From Rhabdophis nuchalis (Eukaryota > Chordata > Lepidosauria > Squamata > Natricidae): a stretch of DNA of 64,000 nucleotides. The notes under the pieces were generated by a model that saw only the letters and a list, made by a program, of their open reading frames with translations, did no database searches and was not told where the DNA came from. The stretch is from contig CM077643.1 in assembly GCA_039707465.1 (NCBI GenBank), forward strand, positions 327,274,919 to 327,338,918, written 5' to 3'. The position numbers and the translations under genes were made by a program. The first letter of the stretch is position 1. Each line of letters opens with the position of its first letter. Below, piece by piece: positions 1-64,000 of the stretch.

Positions 1-152
1 CGGAACACTGCTATCATGTCTCCCCTGGTCCTTCTCTTCATCAAGCTAGACATACCCAGCTCCTGCAGCCGTTCTTCATATGTCTTAGTCTCCAGTCCCC
101 TAATCATCTTGGTTGCCCTTCTCTGCACTCTTTCCAGAGTCTCCACTATTAT
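1..152 (-). mobile_element. CR1 LINE fragment (RT 3' part)
   Basis: Reverse complement of a segment of the CR1 copy at 3178-4872 (around 4390-4540), close to identical. It runs off the left edge and ends in a short fold-back at 127-170. Confidence 0.85.
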
Positions 153-267
153 GGAGACTCTGGAAAGAGTAAGTTCCAGAGTAACTATTATAATGATAGC
201 CTTGCCATTCAGTTAGTACGTTTTGCTTGATTTTAATTACATTAAATATCATTATTCTCTCTTTTAG

Positions 268-61721
<61,454 letters not shown>

Positions 61722-64000
61722 GTAAGGAGACCTTTGACAAATGCTTGTTTGAGCATCCCTCGTTTTTCTTACCATTATTTGCAACTCTGTGTGTCCTCTT
61801 TGTTTGCATGCTGCATGGTTTTATATATCATTGATAATATTTGGGGGATAGCAAATCAAGGGAACCTATATGTGCATAAACATGCAAATTTCAATTTGAT
61901 TATTTACCCAGTTTTCCTGCTAAAATGGCATAGCATTTCCACAGCAGTCACTGTGGATCCTGGGTATTTTGAGGTCATGACTATTCATTTGATCCTGCTC
62001 TCCGTGTTCCCCATATCTATATATACTGTATACATGCGCGCACAGCATTTGCACAGCCTCTTTTGGAGTTATGTGCCAAAGAGATCAAGTAATTCTGTTG
62101 CTCTGTTTTTTATAAAATAAGTATTGCATGTTTGCCTCTTGAGTATGAATCATGAAAAATTCCATATGTAGATTGGCAGAGTAAGTTTCCCATCCCTATT
62201 ACTCACAAGGTGTTCCGTGGTGTAAATTTTTTTTAAAAGTTCAATTATGTATATAGCTATGTTGAAAGCTTATAATTACGATTCCTCTTAGAAAAGAGAA
62301 TGGTTATTGGGATCCTTGCATATTTGAAACATAATTTTGACCAGGACTCTGGTTATTTCATAGTAATTTGAAACAGATTATTGATGAATTATTTTGATTT
62401 GTGTAAATATATTAGAGTCTCATATAATTGATCCTAATAGGACAGCAAATGTATAGTGCTTAAGGTACTGAACTGATGCTAGGGAGACATATATTCATGG
62501 ATCCCATTTAGGGATTATGCAGTTTTCTACAGTTTTTTTTTTTAAATGCCTGCAAGTCAGTGTTTAGCTCTTTGTCAGCTGGAATTTTATTCACAGATTT
62601 CTAGGGTCTTAAGGTCATTGTTTAGTTCTTTTTCAATTGGAATTTTATATCTAGCCTTGCATAAAACGATCAGAAATCAACCAAATAGACCACCTTAGCA
62701 AGCCCTTACTAAACATGCAGATTTTGAAATGAAAATGTAAAAGCAATGAAATTCAGTTTATCTTTGATGTTTGTTGCTAATTTGATTTTACTGACCTAAA
62801 TATGGCTTGATTGAAAATGCCTACCATAGCAAATACTAGATGTGAGATTAGTTATGCTGGAGCAACATAAATGGTTAGCAGTTGATTATCTTTGATGCAA
62901 ACTCCTATGTCAAGTTTGACAGACGCTAAAACAAGACTCACGAAAAGTAAGGGGCTGTATCAGGATATTCCACAGAGCTACAAGTTTTAGAGAAGTTCTA
63001 AAGTTACTTCTAAATACCTGAAGCAGCCAAACATTTCAGTAAGGCTCAGTCATTTTGAAAAACTCCAAAATACTAAATACTTGTACAAGGAGATAAAATA
63101 GAGTTATGCTTCAAACATTTATAACCAATTTCATTGTAATTTTTACAACGACAATAAAGATTATTATTAAGATGTCATTCTTGCATGACAGGTACACTGA
63201 TTAAACTTTAATATATTATTGTAATTACTGGAACAATGCATCTTAGTTGTATTTTATTTTTGAACCTCAAATACAGGATTTCTTTTGTCCTCACTCTGTG
63301 TGTGTGTGTGTGTGTCTTGGTGCACTTGTACATGTATTTATAGCAGATCAGCCATTATCTGATGTCCCTTTCTAAATACTGTCTTTATCAGAAGTGAGAA
63401 TTGGAAAGGGAGAAACGGTTTTCACTAATGGTGTCTTAGTAAAAGTCACCTAATATCAGTTTTGCTATTATTTTCTACTTCAAATACTTTTATTAACAAG
63501 GTATTTTGAAAAAACAATGCATTCAAAATGTTTATATATGTGAAAGTATTAATTACATTATCTTCTTGTCACTTTTTGTACACCTTTAAACAAATGGAAT
63601 GTACATTCTTCAGATAACAGTAAAACACCTACGAAACATTCATTCATCTGCCTAGTATTTTTATAATATAGTTCATTTCTTAATCATTTATCTATTGACC
63701 TTTTAAGAATTTCGTAATTTTAAGTTTTATTTATACTTTCTCTTACATTTTCTGTTCAATAGAATTCTGTGTTTAGGGATTTTTGAGACAGTGGAGAATG
63801 TCTGCTTATTCTGTTAAAGGTTTTTTGACATTCCATCTTTTATATAGTTAAACTTTCCTTTAGGATATTTTATCTGAACATTATGGGGGGGGGGGGGGGA
63901 ATCGTGTCACACTGAAATCTGCCAACATGGAAGTCTGAATTTGGTGTATTTTAGGAATTTTTAATTCAAAATGTTACTAATTAAGTTTACATACGGCTCA
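61722..64000. other. RYR2 intron running off the window
   Basis: No further exon found. It contains the short dispersed repeat at 63128-63172, a (TG)n tract at 63297-63315 and a G run at 63885-63899. A 162-residue frame at 61632-62120 merely overlaps exon 39 in another frame. Confidence 0.6.

Overview
The window is squamate, almost certainly snake, nuclear DNA. It holds one gene: an internal slice of RYR2, the cardiac-type ryanodine receptor, on the plus strand. I traced 39 consecutive coding exons from 268 to 61721. Each has AG/GT borders, every exon junction keeps the reading frame, and no exon has a stop or frameshift. Together they carry 6239 coding bases, about 2080 residues, matching roughly residues 944 to 3024 of the ~4970-residue human protein (the RYR2 match and numbering rest on recalled sequence; spacing agrees exactly at R2474 and at the S2031-S2808 interval). 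The slice runs from RyR repeat 2 through SPRY2, SPRY3, the junctional solenoid, the bridging solenoid with the central arrhythmia hot-spot, and the second RyR-repeat pair with its phosphorylation loop (S2808, S2814). The promoter, the 5' exons and the C-terminal pore exons lie outside the window.

The snake assignment rests on the repeats in the introns: CR1 LINEs with ATTGT or AATAG-type 3' tails (the tails known to seed microsatellites in snakes), L2-type LINEs ending in a GGGCGGGATATAAAT motif, Sauria-type and other tRNA-derived SINEs, a Penelope-like relic, an L1 ORF1 remnant, two solo LTRs, and many short hAT elements with clear 8-bp target-site duplications.

Layout: 1-5388 holds exons 1-3, a stepped tetranucleotide array and an LTR split by a CR1. 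5389-12594 holds exons 4-8 (SPRY2) with a 1.76-kb hAT element containing a polypurine minisatellite. 15215-25850 holds exons 9-16 (SPRY3, then the 802-bp exon 13, then the S2031 region). 27203-43186 holds exons 17-27 (bridging solenoid). 44000-61721 holds exons 28-39 (second RyR repeats onward). 61722-64000 is intron.

I found no second protein-coding gene, RNA gene, CRISPR array or undescribed gene system. The points worth following are lineage-specific changes in RYR2 (serine to tyrosine at the S2031 PKA site, a conserved tryptophan changed to cysteine, a one-codon insertion at a tandem splice acceptor), very strong intronic hairpins, and mobile-element histories that can be read from duplications and one in-window empty site.
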